From an uncultured bacterium (GTDB lineage: Bacteria; Planctomycetota; UBA1135; GCA-002686595), in assembly GCA_938075305.1 (NCBI GenBank), contig CALJGV010000007.1, positions 339,547 through 403,546 of the forward strand: 64,000 bases of DNA, read 5' to 3'. The first letter of the stretch is position 1. The number at the start of each line of letters is the position of its first letter. Below are positions 23,781 to 33,241 of this stretch, one piece after another. Under the pieces are notes generated by a model. The model saw only the letters and a program-made list of their open reading frames with translations, did not search any database and was not told where the DNA came from. Position numbers and translations under genes: made by a program.

Positions 23781-25174
23781 TGGGGACCCCCGAGCTCTAC
23801 ATCGAGCGGTGGTACCCCGTGCTCCGGGGCGGCCCGGCTCCCGCCGCGTCCTTCGACCTCGGCGATCACGAGAGCGCCGAGGCCGTGACGGCCGCCTGGG
23901 CGGCCCTCGGCCCGGGCGAACGCATCGTCCTCCGCGTGCCCTGCCGCCCGGACGCCCGCGCGCGTCTCGCGCACCTCGAGAGCCTCCTGGAGGCATCGGA
24001 CGCCCGCGAGGGCTTCCTGGAGTTCGGGACGGAGCACACTGCGATCACCCTCCTTCCTGCGGACGAGGGCGCCGCCTTCCGAGGGGGCCTGGAGATGCTC
24101 CCCTCCGACCTCCCCGGGGGCCGTGCCCTCACCGCCTTGCTGAGGCTCGCGAGCCCCTTCAGCATGGCCCAACGCTTCGGACGACCGGAGCTCACCGTGT
24201 GGACCCGCCTGGGCCGCGCGCTGCCCGACGGTGACCTCCCCATTCTCCCCGTGGAAGGCCGAGTCGCCGTTCGCGTGGACACCTCCCACCAGGAGCAGCC
24301 CGTCACGGTGCGCGCCCTCGACCGCCGGGGCATCGCCAGGGTGACGCTCACCGTTGGGGCCACGCCCGCTTCGGTGAGCCCGGTCCGCCGCGGTTCTGAC
24401 GCGCTGGCGTTCCTCAGGGAGGCCGCGCTCGAGCACCTCTCCACGACGATCGCCACAGGCGAGCGCGGAGGTTGCCCTTGGCTGGCGGCGGACGCCGCCC
24501 CCGCGGCACCGGGTGGGCGGTCCGAGCCCTTCGGCGTGTTCCACGCGCGCTTCCTCCTGGACCTGATGGCGCAGGGTACAGCCGAGGTTCCCCTGGGCGA
24601 GACACGGGAGTTCGTCGACGCGTGGCGGCACCTGGCCTCCCTCCGGCGTGAGCCGGACCCCCAATGGCACGACGACGTCTCCAGGCTCGCACGGTCCCTC
24701 ACCCGCAACGCCGGGACCACCCCGCTTCGTGTGGGCGCCGCCCACGGTTCCTTCTCGTCGGCGGCCATCCCGGTCGCTCCGGGCGCGCCGAGGATCGGTG
24801 ATTGGAGCCGGTTCAATCCCCGCGCCCCGCTGCTCCAGGACCTCTTCCACTACCTCACAACGGCCCCGGCGCCCGACGCCGGCCCCAACTCCATCGACGA
24901 CGCGTGGAGCCGGCTGGCGGGCGCCCTCGGAGGCGAGGCCCGCGAGGTCGTGGCAGCGAGTCAGCTCAGTCACCATGAGCTCGGCCTTCACCTGGGCCTC
25001 ACCCTGCTCGTCGACGCCACCTCCGCGGAGATGGGGGACCGCCTCGGGCACGGCGCCCCGAGCGCCCCCGACCGAGACCTGCAGCACCAGCTGATCCTGC
25101 GCTGCTGCGAGGTCCTCGACGGTGAGCGCCGCGGCCCCTGGGCCGGGGACGACGGGCAGCTCGAGGCCGCCTGA
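23780..25174 (+). CDS. Putative degenerate APH/ChoK-type phosphotransferase partner
   Basis: A 464-residue protein that I do not firmly recognise. Near residues 318-355 it has LRVGAAHGSFSSAAI, then GDWSRFNPRAPLLQDLFHYL, which aligns with the aminoglycoside-phosphotransferase-like pattern HGDFxPWN followed by a DWE metal site and DLFHFL. Here the catalytic Asp is Ser and the Asn is missing, so it looks like a pseudokinase. The first 300 residues are alpha/beta without a recognisable motif. It is translationally coupled to the thymidylate-kinase-like gene; kinase-like plus APH-like pairs are familiar in polysaccharide biosynthesis loci, but no other such gene is nearby. The fold assignment is inference. 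Confidence 0.6.
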   Translation: MGTPELYIERWYPVLRGGPAPAASFDLGDHESAEAVTAAWAALGPGERIVLRVPCRPDARARLAHLESLLEASDAREGFLEFGTEHTAITLLPADEGAAFRGGLEMLPSDLPGGRALTALLRLASPFSMAQRFGRPELTVWTRLGRALPDGDLPILPVEGRVAVRVDTSHQEQPVTVRALDRRGIARVTLTVGATPASVSPVRRGSDALAFLREAALEHLSTTIATGERGGCPWLAADAAPAAPGGRSEPFGVFHARFLLDLMAQGTAEVPLGETREFVDAWRHLASLRREPDPQWHDDVSRLARSLTRNAGTTPLRVGAAHGSFSSAAIPVAPGAPRIGDWSRFNPRAPLLQDLFHYLTTAPAPDAGPNSIDDAWSRLAGALGGEAREVVAASQLSHHELGLHLGLTLLVDATSAEMGDRLGHGAPSAPDRDLQHQLILRCCEVLDGERRGPWAGDDGQLEAA

Positions 25175-25253
25175 GGGCGGACGCCCGAACCCACCAACGC
25201 GCCGGGCCCCGGGGAGAGGGCGCCGCGCGCAGCGGCAACTTCGCGGGGAAGGT

Positions 25254-25272
25254 GGGGGCGCCTTCGGCCCCC
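25254..25272 (+). terminator. Terminator after the pseudokinase pair
   Basis: Six-pair stem GGGGGC/GCCCCC with loop GCCTTCG, 79 bases past the stop at 25174, followed by TTCGCCTGTTTGG. Good position between two transcription units. Confidence 0.55.
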
Positions 25273-25285
25273 TTCGCCTGTTTGG

Positions 25286-25291
25286 TAGCGT
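25286..25291 (+). promoter_or_regulatory. -10 box (TAGCGT) for the MscS-type channel
   Basis: TAGCGT follows the terminator by 13 bases and lies 69 bases before the channel start. Matches the local TAnnnT pattern. Confidence 0.3.
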
Positions 25292-25360
25292 GCGCCCGGG
25301 GGCCGACCTGACCGGAAGCTCTCGCCCACACCGTGCGCCCGCGAGGGCGGCAGAGCGGTC

Positions 25361-26728
25361 ATGGCGCCCCCGAACCCGCCGCTCCAATCCGGCCCCTCCC
25401 CCATGCTCCTCCCCACGCTCGCCGCCGCTCTCCCGCCACTCGACGAGGCCGCCTCCACCATCTGGGCCCCCATCAAGGCGCTCATGGACCGGTTCGACAC
25501 CCCGCTGGAGCGCCTCATTGCCGGGTGGGTCGGGGTCCTCCTCCTGGCGGTGGCCGCTAACTTCGTGGCGCGTCGGGTCATCGTCCGCGGCATGCACGCC
25601 GTGGTCTCACGTACCAAGACCCGCTGGGACGACGTGCTCGTGGAGCACCGCGTCTTCGAGCGGCTGAGCCACCTCGCCCCCGCCCTAGTGGTCTACCTCG
25701 CCGCCCGGGTCCTGCTCGACGACCCAGGCGAGGAGCTCTACCAGGACTACCTCCGCCGCGTGGCCAACGTGTGGATGATCCTGGCGGGGGGACGCACCCT
25801 CCACGCGCTGCTCGACGCGCTGGTCATCATCGGGCTGCAGCGCGATTCCACCCGCACCAAACCGGTGCGGAGCTACGCCCAGGTGGTCCAGATCCTGATC
25901 TGGGTGAGCGCCGGGATCCTCTCGGTCGCGGTCCTGATGCAGAAGAGCCCAACGGCGCTCCTGGCCGGGCTCGGCGCCATGACCGCCGTCCTCCTCCTCG
26001 TTTTCCGGGACACCATCCTCGGCTTCATCGCCAGCATCCAGATCGAGGCCAACCAGATGCTCCGGGTGGGCGACTGGGTCGAGATGCCCAAGTACGGCGC
26101 GGACGGAGACGTGACGGAGATCGGCCTGCATACCGTCAAGGTGCAGAACTGGGACAAGACCATCACCACCATCCCGACCCACACCTTCATGAGCGACAGC
26201 TTCAAGAACTGGCGCGGGATGACCGAGTCTGGTGGGCGGAGGATCAAGCGGTCCCTCAACCTCGACATGAACAGCGTGCGCTTCCTCGAGGAAGCCGACC
26301 TCGAGCGCCTGGGCGCCGTTCAAGCGCTGCGCCCCTACCTCGAGTCCAGGAGCGAGGAGGTGGCCCGCTGGAACGAGGAGAACGACGTCGACGGCGGCAG
26401 CCCCATCAACGGGCGCCGGCTGACGAACCTCGGGACGTTCCGCGCCTACGTCGAGGCCTACCTGCACGGGCTGGAGCCGATTCGCGAGGACATGACGTTC
26501 CTGGTCCGCCAGCTCGCCCCTGCGTCCGAAGGCATCCCCATCGAGATCTACGTCTTCAGCGGCGAACAGCGCTGGGTCCAGTACGAGGGCATCATGGGTG
26601 ACATCTTCGACCACCTGCTCGCGGTCCTCGGGCAGTTCGACCTGCGCGTGTTCCAGCAGCCCGGCGGGGCGGACATCTCCAGGCTCGCGCCGCTCGTGTC
26701 CGCTCAGGAAGACTCGAAGCTGCGCTGA
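25361..26728 (+). CDS. Mechanosensitive ion channel of the MscS family, YbdG type
   Basis: Inner-membrane channel of 455 residues. There are about four hydrophobic segments (ERLIAGWVGVLLLAVAANFV, a short pair around residues 105-150, ILIWVSAGILSVAVLM). These lead to the pore-lining helix LLAGLGAMTAVLLLVFRDTI and the MscS beta-domain GFIASIQIEANQMLRVGDWV. The TKPVRSYAQVVQI and KVQNWDKTITTIPTH phrases are typical of the YbdG subgroup, as is the insertion around residues 310-350 (EEVARWNEENDVDGGSPING). It probably contributes to protection against hypo-osmotic stress. An internal Met at 25403 is a possible start. The last 25 bases overlap the convergent ABC permease gene. Confidence 0.9.
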   Translation: MAPPNPPLQSGPSPMLLPTLAAALPPLDEAASTIWAPIKALMDRFDTPLERLIAGWVGVLLLAVAANFVARRVIVRGMHAVVSRTKTRWDDVLVEHRVFERLSHLAPALVVYLAARVLLDDPGEELYQDYLRRVANVWMILAGGRTLHALLDALVIIGLQRDSTRTKPVRSYAQVVQILIWVSAGILSVAVLMQKSPTALLAGLGAMTAVLLLVFRDTILGFIASIQIEANQMLRVGDWVEMPKYGADGDVTEIGLHTVKVQNWDKTITTIPTHTFMSDSFKNWRGMTESGGRRIKRSLNLDMNSVRFLEEADLERLGAVQALRPYLESRSEEVARWNEENDVDGGSPINGRRLTNLGTFRAYVEAYLHGLEPIREDMTFLVRQLAPASEGIPIEIYVFSGEQRWVQYEGIMGDIFDHLLAVLGQFDLRVFQQPGGADISRLAPLVSAQEDSKLR

Positions 26729-28086
26729 TAGAGCCTGAAGGCCACCGCGAGCATCACGGCTCCCCCGCTCCCCAGGACTAGCAGCGGGACCATCACACCC
26801 CCCAACTCCGGGGTGCCGAGGACGCCCTTGCCGTACCAGAGGATGCCGTGGAACGCGTCCATGGCCCACGCCACCGGCGTCACCAAACCGGCGGTCTGGA
26901 ACCACTCCGGGAGGATCTCCCTGGGGAACCAGGCGCCGCCCACCGCGCTCATGACCAGGATCACGAGGGTCGAGAGCCCCTCCATCTGCTTGCGGGTCCT
27001 GCACGCCGTGGCGAAGAGGAGCCCGAGGGCGCTGGCCGCGAAGGCCCAGATGAAGCTCGCCGCGGCGAGGGCCGGCAGGTGCTCCATCACTGGGACCTTG
27101 AACGCGAGCGCGCCGAAGGTGAAGAGGAGCGCGAGCTGCACGATGGCGAGGAGCATGGTCACCATGACCTTCCCGAGCAGCACCGCCCGCCCCGCCTGGG
27201 GCGTGAGCCGCAGGCGGTCGAGCGTCCCCTCCGCCCGCTCCTCGAGGAGCGTGCCGGCGAAGGCCACCAGGTTGAACAGCAGCATCATCACGGCCATGGC
27301 GGAGAACGCATGGGACGCGCCGGCGCTGCGCGGGAGGCCGTCCGCACGCGGCGGTGAGAGGTCCTCGATCTGGAGCCCCATGAGCCCCGGGAGGGCCTCC
27401 ATGATGTCGGTCTCCTCCTCCTCGCTCTCGCCCGCTTCCAGGTCGTCAACGGGGGGCGCCACCGGGGCCGAGGCGGCCCCCTCGGTCGCAGCTTCAGCGG
27501 CAGCCGCCTCAACCCCTTCCATGATGTCCTCGACCCGCAGGTAAGAGCCCACGAGTTCCCGGGTGATCGCGCCGCGGCTCGCCTCCGGCAGGTTCATGAG
27601 GTCGGTGACGCGGCCCATCATCCGCGAGCCGAGCCCCTCCGCGGTCTGCTGGAACAGCACCGGCGAGAGCTGGAACACCATGACCTGGCTCGCGATCTGC
27701 TTGGCTGGGTCGCGGTACAGCACGAGGTCCGGCGGCGCGTCACCCGCCGCGAGCGCGGCACCGTAGCCCTCGGGGATCACGAGGCCTCCGGCTCGGTCCC
27801 CGTCGGCCACCAGCCGGCGGACGTCGCTCATCACCTCGACCCGCAGCGCGGCGACGCGGCTCACCGCTTCGACGAGCTCCTGGCTCCGTGGCGTCCGGTC
27901 CAGGTCCTCGATCGCGATGGCGATCTTCCGGGACTTCGTGCCGCCCCCCATCATCCCGCCCCCCATCGCGGTCCCCATCACCGCGCCGAGGCCGATGGGG
28001 AGGACCAAGAGGAAGAAGAGAGCGGTCCGGTCGCGGACGAACAGGCGCAGGTCCTTCCGCAGCAGCGTGAGCGCGGTCTGGATCAT
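26704..28086 (-). CDS. ABC-2 type transporter permease
   Basis: Exporter membrane subunit, 460 residues. One N-terminal membrane helix (ALFFLLVLPIGLGAVMGTAMG) is followed by a large extracytoplasmic domain of about 220 residues with an acidic stretch (DDLEAGESEEEETDIMEAL). Five helices then occupy the C-terminal 200 residues. The conserved EERAEGTLDRLRLTPQ sits before the second helix, and ATACRTRKQMEGLSTL is typical of ABC-2 permeases of the YhiH/drug-export type. It is coupled to the ATPase gene by an ATGA overlap. Substrate unknown. The 3' end overlaps the convergent mscS gene. Confidence 0.9.
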   Translation of the reverse strand: MIQTALTLLRKDLRLFVRDRTALFFLLVLPIGLGAVMGTAMGGGMMGGGTKSRKIAIAIEDLDRTPRSQELVEAVSRVAALRVEVMSDVRRLVADGDRAGGLVIPEGYGAALAAGDAPPDLVLYRDPAKQIASQVMVFQLSPVLFQQTAEGLGSRMMGRVTDLMNLPEASRGAITRELVGSYLRVEDIMEGVEAAAAEAATEGAASAPVAPPVDDLEAGESEEEETDIMEALPGLMGLQIEDLSPPRADGLPRSAGASHAFSAMAVMMLLFNLVAFAGTLLEERAEGTLDRLRLTPQAGRAVLLGKVMVTMLLAIVQLALLFTFGALAFKVPVMEHLPALAAASFIWAFAASALGLLFATACRTRKQMEGLSTLVILVMSAVGGAWFPREILPEWFQTAGLVTPVAWAMDAFHGILWYGKGVLGTPELGGVMVPLLVLGSGGAVMLAVAFRLYQRSFESS

Positions 28087-28994
28087 GAGGGGATCTCCTG
28101 ACTCTCGTCGCGCAGGGCGCGGCCCGTCAGGGCGAGGAAGATGGTCTCGAGGTCAGCGGACGCGCCGCGGACCTCGGCGTCCACGCCGTGCTCCCGGAGG
28201 ATGGCCGCGGCCCGCTCGAGGTCAGCGTCCGGCGTGAGCTGCAGGCCGCTGCCGAGCCCGGCACGGACCTCCTCCAGGTCGCGGAGGACCTCGAGGGACC
28301 CCTCGGCCAGGCACCGGCCCCTGTCCATGATCATGATCCGGTCGCAGAGTCGCTCCACCTCACCCATGGCGTGGGTGGTGTAGACCAGGGTGGTGCCCCC
28401 CCGGTGGATCGCCTCGACCTGCTCGAAGAGGTGGTTGCGCGACTGGGGGTCCACGCCGGCCGTGGGCTCGTCGAGGAAGACGAGCTCAGGCTCGTGCAGG
28501 AGCGCCGCCACGAGGTTGAGGCGACGCTTCATGCCGCCAGAGAACTCCGAGACCAGGGACCGCCGCCGCTCGGTGAGCCCGGCGGCCTCGAGGCCCCACT
28601 CGACCCGCTCCCGGAGCCGGGCTCCACGCAGACCGGAGAGCTCACCGAAGAACGCCAGGTTCTCCTCGGCCCGCAGCCCCTGATAGAGGGCGATGTCCTG
28701 GGGAACCACGCCGATCCGCTTGCGCAGGGCTGCGCCGTCCCGGGCGGGGTCCAACCCGAGGACCGACACCCGGCCCGCGTCCGCCTTCAGGAGCGTGGAG
28801 AGGATCCGCAGGGTCGTCGTCTTCCCTGCGCCGTTCGGCCCGAGCAGGCCCAGGGATTCGCCAGGACGGACCACGAGGTCGAGCCCACGGACCGCCGCGA
28901 CGTCCCCGAAGGCCTTCTCTAGGCCCCTGACCTCGATGGCGTTTCCGGCGGTGCCTGCCTCCGACGCCCGGTGCTGTTTGGATTCCACCTGCAT
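28083..28994 (-). CDS. ABC transporter ATP-binding protein
   Basis: A 303-residue ATPase that energises the permease encoded downstream. It has Walker A GPNGAGKTTTLRIL, the Q-loop region GVVPQDIALYQGL, the signature FSGGMKRRLNLVAALLHEPE, Walker B LVFLDEPTAGVD, and the H-loop TTHAMGEVE. It belongs to the multidrug/ABC-2 exporter branch. I start it at the ATG at 28994 (MQVESKQHRA). The frame is open to 29423, but the preceding 143 codons lack character and TATCGT lies 7 bases before this ATG. It is divergent from rnc. Confidence 0.92.
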   Translation of the reverse strand: MQVESKQHRASEAGTAGNAIEVRGLEKAFGDVAAVRGLDLVVRPGESLGLLGPNGAGKTTTLRILSTLLKADAGRVSVLGLDPARDGAALRKRIGVVPQDIALYQGLRAEENLAFFGELSGLRGARLRERVEWGLEAAGLTERRRSLVSEFSGGMKRRLNLVAALLHEPELVFLDEPTAGVDPQSRNHLFEQVEAIHRGGTTLVYTTHAMGEVERLCDRIMIMDRGRCLAEGSLEVLRDLEEVRAGLGSGLQLTPDADLERAAAILREHGVDAEVRGASADLETIFLALTGRALRDESQEIPS

Positions 28995-29001
28995 TGCCAG
29001 G

Positions 29002-29007
29002 ACGATA
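29002..29007 (-). promoter_or_regulatory. -10 box (TATCGT) abutting the ABC ATPase start
   Basis: Minus-strand TATCGT with 7 bases to the ATG at 28994; predicts a leaderless transcript for the ABC operon. Confidence 0.45.
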
Positions 29008-29131
29008 CTCAGCCCCCGCCCCGAGTATTCGCCTCCCTCACTCTCTCTGCTCCCAGATCCCCCCGCCCGGACAGGTTCTGATTCGGCGGACAGGAGTCGG
29101 ACACGGCCCGGACGCGTGACCACTCGCGGGG

Positions 29132-29137
29132 TAGACT
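29132..29137 (+). promoter_or_regulatory. -10 box (TAGACT) for rnc
   Basis: TAGACT lies 23 bases before the TTG at 29161. It lies downstream of an in-frame GTG near 29117, which argues against that longer start. Confidence 0.4.
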
Positions 29138-29160
29138 CCGCCCCGCGCCCCGGCCTCCCC

Positions 29161-29841
29161 TTGTCCACCCCCCTCGACTCCTTCCACCGCTTCGACGACC
29201 CCGACCTCGGGCTGCTCGCTCTGACGCACTCCTCGTCGGGCACGGCGGGCGCCCGGGGTCGTAAGGACAACGAGCGCCTGGAGTTCCTCGGGGACACGGT
29301 CCTGGACCTCGTCATCGCCGAGTCCTTGTTCGGAGACCGGGACGGGCACCCCGAGGGCGCCCTGACCGAGATGAAGGCCCAGGTCGTCTCCCGCCAGGCG
29401 CTCGCGGGCGCCGCCCACCGCATGGGCCTCGCGGACTACGCCCGGCTGGGACGTGGTCTCGACCGAAGGGCGCTCTCGCGCTCGATCCTCGCCAACCTGT
29501 ACGAGGCCGTGGTCGGCGCGATCTACCTGGACGCTGGCCTCGAGGCAGCGCGACACTTCATCCTCGAGACCCTCGGCCCCGAGCTGAGCGCGGCGCGCCA
29601 GCGCCGGGGCCAGCCGAAGCCCAAGCAGCGCTTCCAGGAGGTGTGCCAGCAGCAGTTCGGCTCGCCGCCGACCTATGAGCTGCTCCAGCAGCGGGGCGAC
29701 GACAATGCACGAGCTTTCCTCGTCGCTGCGGCGGCGGGCGGCGAACGGTTCCCCAGCGCCTGGGGCCGCACCGTGAAGGAGGCCGAGCACTGGGCGGCCT
29801 TCGAGGCCCTCCTGGATCTGGGCCTTGACGCCCACCCCTGA
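29161..29841 (+). CDS. rnc: Ribonuclease III
   Basis: Double-strand-specific endoribonuclease for rRNA and mRNA processing. With a TTG start at 29161 the protein is 226 residues, the standard length. The catalytic signature NERLEFLGDTVLDLV is at residues 37-51, and the second acidic motif NLYEAVVGAIYLDAGLEAA at 112-130. A C-terminal double-stranded-RNA-binding domain spans about 155-222 (PKQRFQEVCQQQFG, then GRTVKEAEHWAAFEALLDL). The frame is open far upstream (to 28693), but those codons are antisense to the ABC ATPase and upstream of the promoter. mfd follows after 27 bases, so the two are probably one transcript. Confidence 0.92.
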   Translation: MSTPLDSFHRFDDPDLGLLALTHSSSGTAGARGRKDNERLEFLGDTVLDLVIAESLFGDRDGHPEGALTEMKAQVVSRQALAGAAHRMGLADYARLGRGLDRRALSRSILANLYEAVVGAIYLDAGLEAARHFILETLGPELSAARQRRGQPKPKQRFQEVCQQQFGSPPTYELLQQRGDDNARAFLVAAAAGGERFPSAWGRTVKEAEHWAAFEALLDLGLDAHP

Positions 29842-29868
29842 TCCCAGGCTGCCCCCTTACCTCTCTCC

Positions 29869-32800
29869 ATGACCGAGCCCGACGCGAGGATGAGCCTCCT
29901 CGACACCTCCGACAAGGAGGGGCACGCCGGCGAAGGCGTCTCCGGCGCCGGGGTCGTCCTCGTGCAGCCGGGTGAGGTGCCCTTCCCCTCCGCGGACCTC
30001 GCGAGGATCCTGCGCGCCTTCAAGCGCAAGGGCTCCGTGTCGGTCGGGAACATCTGGGGCGGCGCCCAGGGGCTCGTCACCGCCCAGATCGCCGCGGAGC
30101 TGGACCGCCCCATCCTCGCGCTGACCTCCACCGACGGCGAGGCCGAGGCCTTCACCATGGACCTCGCCGCGTTCGGGGTCCCTTCCACGCAGTTCCCCTC
30201 GCGCGACGCGGGCGCCAGGCGGGGTGGCGCAGACGCCGCATCCATCCGAGCCCGCCTGCAGCTCGCCCAGGCCCTCGCCGGGCCCCCAGAGAGCCGCCCG
30301 CGAGCCATCGCCGCGTCGGTGCAGGCCCTCCTCCAGCCGATCCCAAGGATGCGCGACCTCGAGGCGGAGTTCGTCCGCCTCAAGACGGGCGACGTCCTGG
30401 ACGTCCGCGCCCTGCTGGAGCGCCTGGTCAAGGCGGGCTACACCCGCGAGCCCCTGGTGGAGGAGGCCGGGCAGGTCAGCCTCCGGGGTGACATCCTCGA
30501 CCTGTTCCCCTTCGCCTCGGACGAGCCGATCAGGATCGAGATGTTCGAGGAGGAGGTTGAGTCCCTGCGCCGGTTCGACCCCGCCGAGCAGCGCTCCGTA
30601 TCCACCCATGACGAGCTCGAGGTGTGCCTCGCGTCGGACGCTGGCGGCGTGGAGGACGGCGACGGAATCTCCTTGCTCGAGCTGCTCGACCCCGGCGCCC
30701 TCTGCGTCCGCGTGGAGCCCCTGCGCATCGACGAGCGGGGCAACTCGCTGAAGGTCCAGTCGGCCCAGCACGAGCGCGCCCTCATGGGCCTCGCCGCGAC
30801 CCTCTCTGAGCGGCCGGTGCTGGAGGTTCAGAGCCTCCCCGGGGACGATGTCTCCCTCGACACCCGCTCGGTGCAGGGGCTCAGCTCCGGGGTCTCCGCC
30901 TCTGCCCCCGAGCTCGCCCGCCTCGCCGCCGAGGGCACGCGGATCATCGTGACGTGCCTGACCGAAGCCGAGCGCGACCGCGTCAGCGCCCAGTTCGACA
31001 AGGCCGGCGCCAGCGGGCTCGACCTCGTGGTCGGGTTCGTCTCCCGTGGCTTCCGGGCCCCGCCCTGGAACCTGCTCATCATCGGCAGCCACGAGCTCAA
31101 GGGCACCCTCGGCGCCCGCAAGCGCGTCAGCGCCCGCGCCCACCAGCACAAGGTGAAGGCCCTGCAGAGCTTCTTCGAGCTCCGGCCGGGTGACCTCGTG
31201 GTCCATGCGGTCCACGGGCTCGCCCGCTACCAGGGGCTGAAGCGCATGAAGCGCGGGACAGGAGAGGAGGAGCACCTGCACCTCATCTTCGGGGGCGACG
31301 TCGCCTTGTATGTACCCGCGAGCCGGATCGACATGGTCCAGCGATACATCGGCGCGGGCGGGTCGGGCCTCACCCTGGACAAGATCGGCGGGCAGAGCTT
31401 CCGCAGGCGCAAGGAGAAGGTCGAACAGGGGCTGTTCGACCTCGCCTCCGAGCTGATCGAGGTGCAGGCCAAGCGACAGCTCCGCAAGCGCGCCCCCTGG
31501 GAGGGAGACCCCGAGTTGGTGCAGCAGTTCCTGGACGAGTTCCCCTGGGACGACACCGAGGACCAGGCGGAGGTCACCTCGGAGATGGCCCGCGACATCG
31601 CATCAGAACGGCCGATGGACCGGCTCCTGTGCGGGGACGTCGGCTTCGGCAAGACCGAGATGGCCGTGCGCGCCGCGTTCCGGGTCGTGAACGGCGGCGG
31701 GCAGGTCGCCGTGCTCGTGCCGACCACCATCCTCGCGGAGCAGCACCTCACGACCTTCCGCTCGCGCATGGCGGACTTCCCTATCACCGTGCGCGGCCTC
31801 TCCCGCTACACCTCCGCAGCGGAGCGCAAGGAGACGCTGGAGGGCCTCCCGCTCGGGCACGTGGACGTGGTCATCGGGACGCACCGCATCCTCTCCAAGG
31901 ACGTCAAGTTCAAGCGGCTCGGCATGGTCATCATCGACGAGGAGCAGCGCTTCGGGGTGACCCACAAGGAGCACTTCAAGAAGCTCCGCGCCAACGTGGA
32001 CATGCTGACGCTCACGGCGACGCCGATCCCGCGCACGCTGCACATGTCCCTCTCTGGCGTGCGAGATATCTCCGCCCTGAACGTAGCTCCCCCCGGCCGG
32101 CAGGAGGTCGAGACGGTCCTCGGCTACCGGGAGGACGACGGCGAGGTCCAAGCCGCCATCCGCAGGGAACTCAACCGCGGCGGACAGATCTTCTACCTCC
32201 ACAACCGGGTGACCTCCATCGAGGCGGTGTGCGCTCACCTGCGGGACATCGTGCCTGAGGCCCGCTACGCCATTGGCCATGGCCAGATGGCGGCCGCCGA
32301 GCTCCGCGACGTCATGACCGCCTTCCGAGAGGGTGAGGTCGACGTCCTCGTGGCGACCACGATCATCGAGAACGGGGTGGACGTCCCCACGGCGAACACG
32401 ATCTTCATCGACGACGCCGACCACTTCGGGCTCTCCGAGCTGCACCAGCTGCGGGGCAGGGTCGGGCGCGGCTCGGTGAAGGCCCACTGCCACCTCCTGG
32501 TGGAGAAGCACAAGCCCCTCAAGCAGCACGCCCGCGAGCGCCTCAAGGCCCTCGAGGAGATGAACCACTTGGGGGCCGGGTTCGGCATCTCCGTCAAGGA
32601 CCTGGAGCTGCGTGGGGCGGGCAACATCCTCGGGCCGCAGCAGTCCGGGCACATCGCCGCCGTGGGCTACGACATGTACTGTCGGCTCCTGAAGCTGACG
32701 GTCGAGCGGCTCGCCGCCGGCGAGACCAGCGACCGCGAGCGACCGCGCTTCGAGGAGACCGAGGCGGGCTGCGAGCTCGAGGTCGGGCTGCGGGCCTTCC

Positions 32801-33210
32801 TCCCCGAGACCTGGATCGAGAAAGCGGATGAACGCCTGGACGCCCTCCGTGCGCTCTCCCAGAGCCCGGATTCCGAGATCCTCGAGCAGTCCTTCCAGGG
32901 GCTCCGGGACCGATACGGACGGCCTCCGGCCGAGGCCAAGGAGCTGCTCCGGCTGTTCGAGCTCAAGCTCCCCCTCGACCAGGCGAGGGTCAAGCACATC
33001 GCTTGGCATGGCGACCGCTACGTGATCCAGTACTCCGACGCGGTGGCCTTCGAGCACCTCTTCGCCGGCCAGCGGCCCGGGGGGCGCCAGCTCGACGTGC
33101 GACGGATCAAGCCCGGGGTGGCGCACCTCGTCCTGCCGGGGCACCTGGCCGATCGCCCCGAGAAGGCGGTCCGCTGGCTGGAGAAGCTCGTTCAGTCGTC
33201 GACCGGTTGA
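29869..33210 (+). CDS. mfd: Transcription-repair coupling factor Mfd
   Basis: A 1113-residue ATP-dependent translocase that removes RNA polymerase stalled at lesions and recruits UvrA. Domains in order are UvrB-like N-terminal modules (GQVSLRGDILDLFPFAS near residue 205) and the RNA-polymerase-interacting CarD-like domain (LRPGDLVVHAVHGLARYQGL near 441). The RecG-like helicase follows, with LLCGDVGFGKTEMAVRAAF (Walker A near 588), IIDEEQRFGVTHKEH (near 686), TATPIPRTLHMSLSG and TTIIENGVDVPTANT. The C-terminal TRCF domain begins at EVGLRAFLPETWI. Length and architecture are normal. It lies between rnc and a SurA-like gene. Confidence 0.96.
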   Translation: MTEPDARMSLLDTSDKEGHAGEGVSGAGVVLVQPGEVPFPSADLARILRAFKRKGSVSVGNIWGGAQGLVTAQIAAELDRPILALTSTDGEAEAFTMDLAAFGVPSTQFPSRDAGARRGGADAASIRARLQLAQALAGPPESRPRAIAASVQALLQPIPRMRDLEAEFVRLKTGDVLDVRALLERLVKAGYTREPLVEEAGQVSLRGDILDLFPFASDEPIRIEMFEEEVESLRRFDPAEQRSVSTHDELEVCLASDAGGVEDGDGISLLELLDPGALCVRVEPLRIDERGNSLKVQSAQHERALMGLAATLSERPVLEVQSLPGDDVSLDTRSVQGLSSGVSASAPELARLAAEGTRIIVTCLTEAERDRVSAQFDKAGASGLDLVVGFVSRGFRAPPWNLLIIGSHELKGTLGARKRVSARAHQHKVKALQSFFELRPGDLVVHAVHGLARYQGLKRMKRGTGEEEHLHLIFGGDVALYVPASRIDMVQRYIGAGGSGLTLDKIGGQSFRRRKEKVEQGLFDLASELIEVQAKRQLRKRAPWEGDPELVQQFLDEFPWDDTEDQAEVTSEMARDIASERPMDRLLCGDVGFGKTEMAVRAAFRVVNGGGQVAVLVPTTILAEQHLTTFRSRMADFPITVRGLSRYTSAAERKETLEGLPLGHVDVVIGTHRILSKDVKFKRLGMVIIDEEQRFGVTHKEHFKKLRANVDMLTLTATPIPRTLHMSLSGVRDISALNVAPPGRQEVETVLGYREDDGEVQAAIRRELNRGGQIFYLHNRVTSIEAVCAHLRDIVPEARYAIGHGQMAAAELRDVMTAFREGEVDVLVATTIIENGVDVPTANTIFIDDADHFGLSELHQLRGRVGRGSVKAHCHLLVEKHKPLKQHARERLKALEEMNHLGAGFGISVKDLELRGAGNILGPQQSGHIAAVGYDMYCRLLKLTVERLAAGETSDRERPRFEETEAGCELEVGLRAFLPETWIEKADERLDALRALSQSPDSEILEQSFQGLRDRYGRPPAEAKELLRLFELKLPLDQARVKHIAWHGDRYVIQYSDAVAFEHLFAGQRPGGRQLDVRRIKPGVAHLVLPGHLADRPEKAVRWLEKLVQSSTG

Positions 33211-33241
33211 TCTCGCCCCTCCCCGCGCACAAGATCCAAGC

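Noticed and set aside
24805..24835. GGTTCAATCC, resembling the T-arm of a tRNA
   Set aside because: No acceptor, D or anticodon arms around it, and it lies inside an intact coding frame.
28693..29160. Longer rnc protein starting upstream
   Set aside because: The extra codons are antisense to the ABC ATPase and lie upstream of the promoter box; the TTG at 29161 gives the standard RNase III length.
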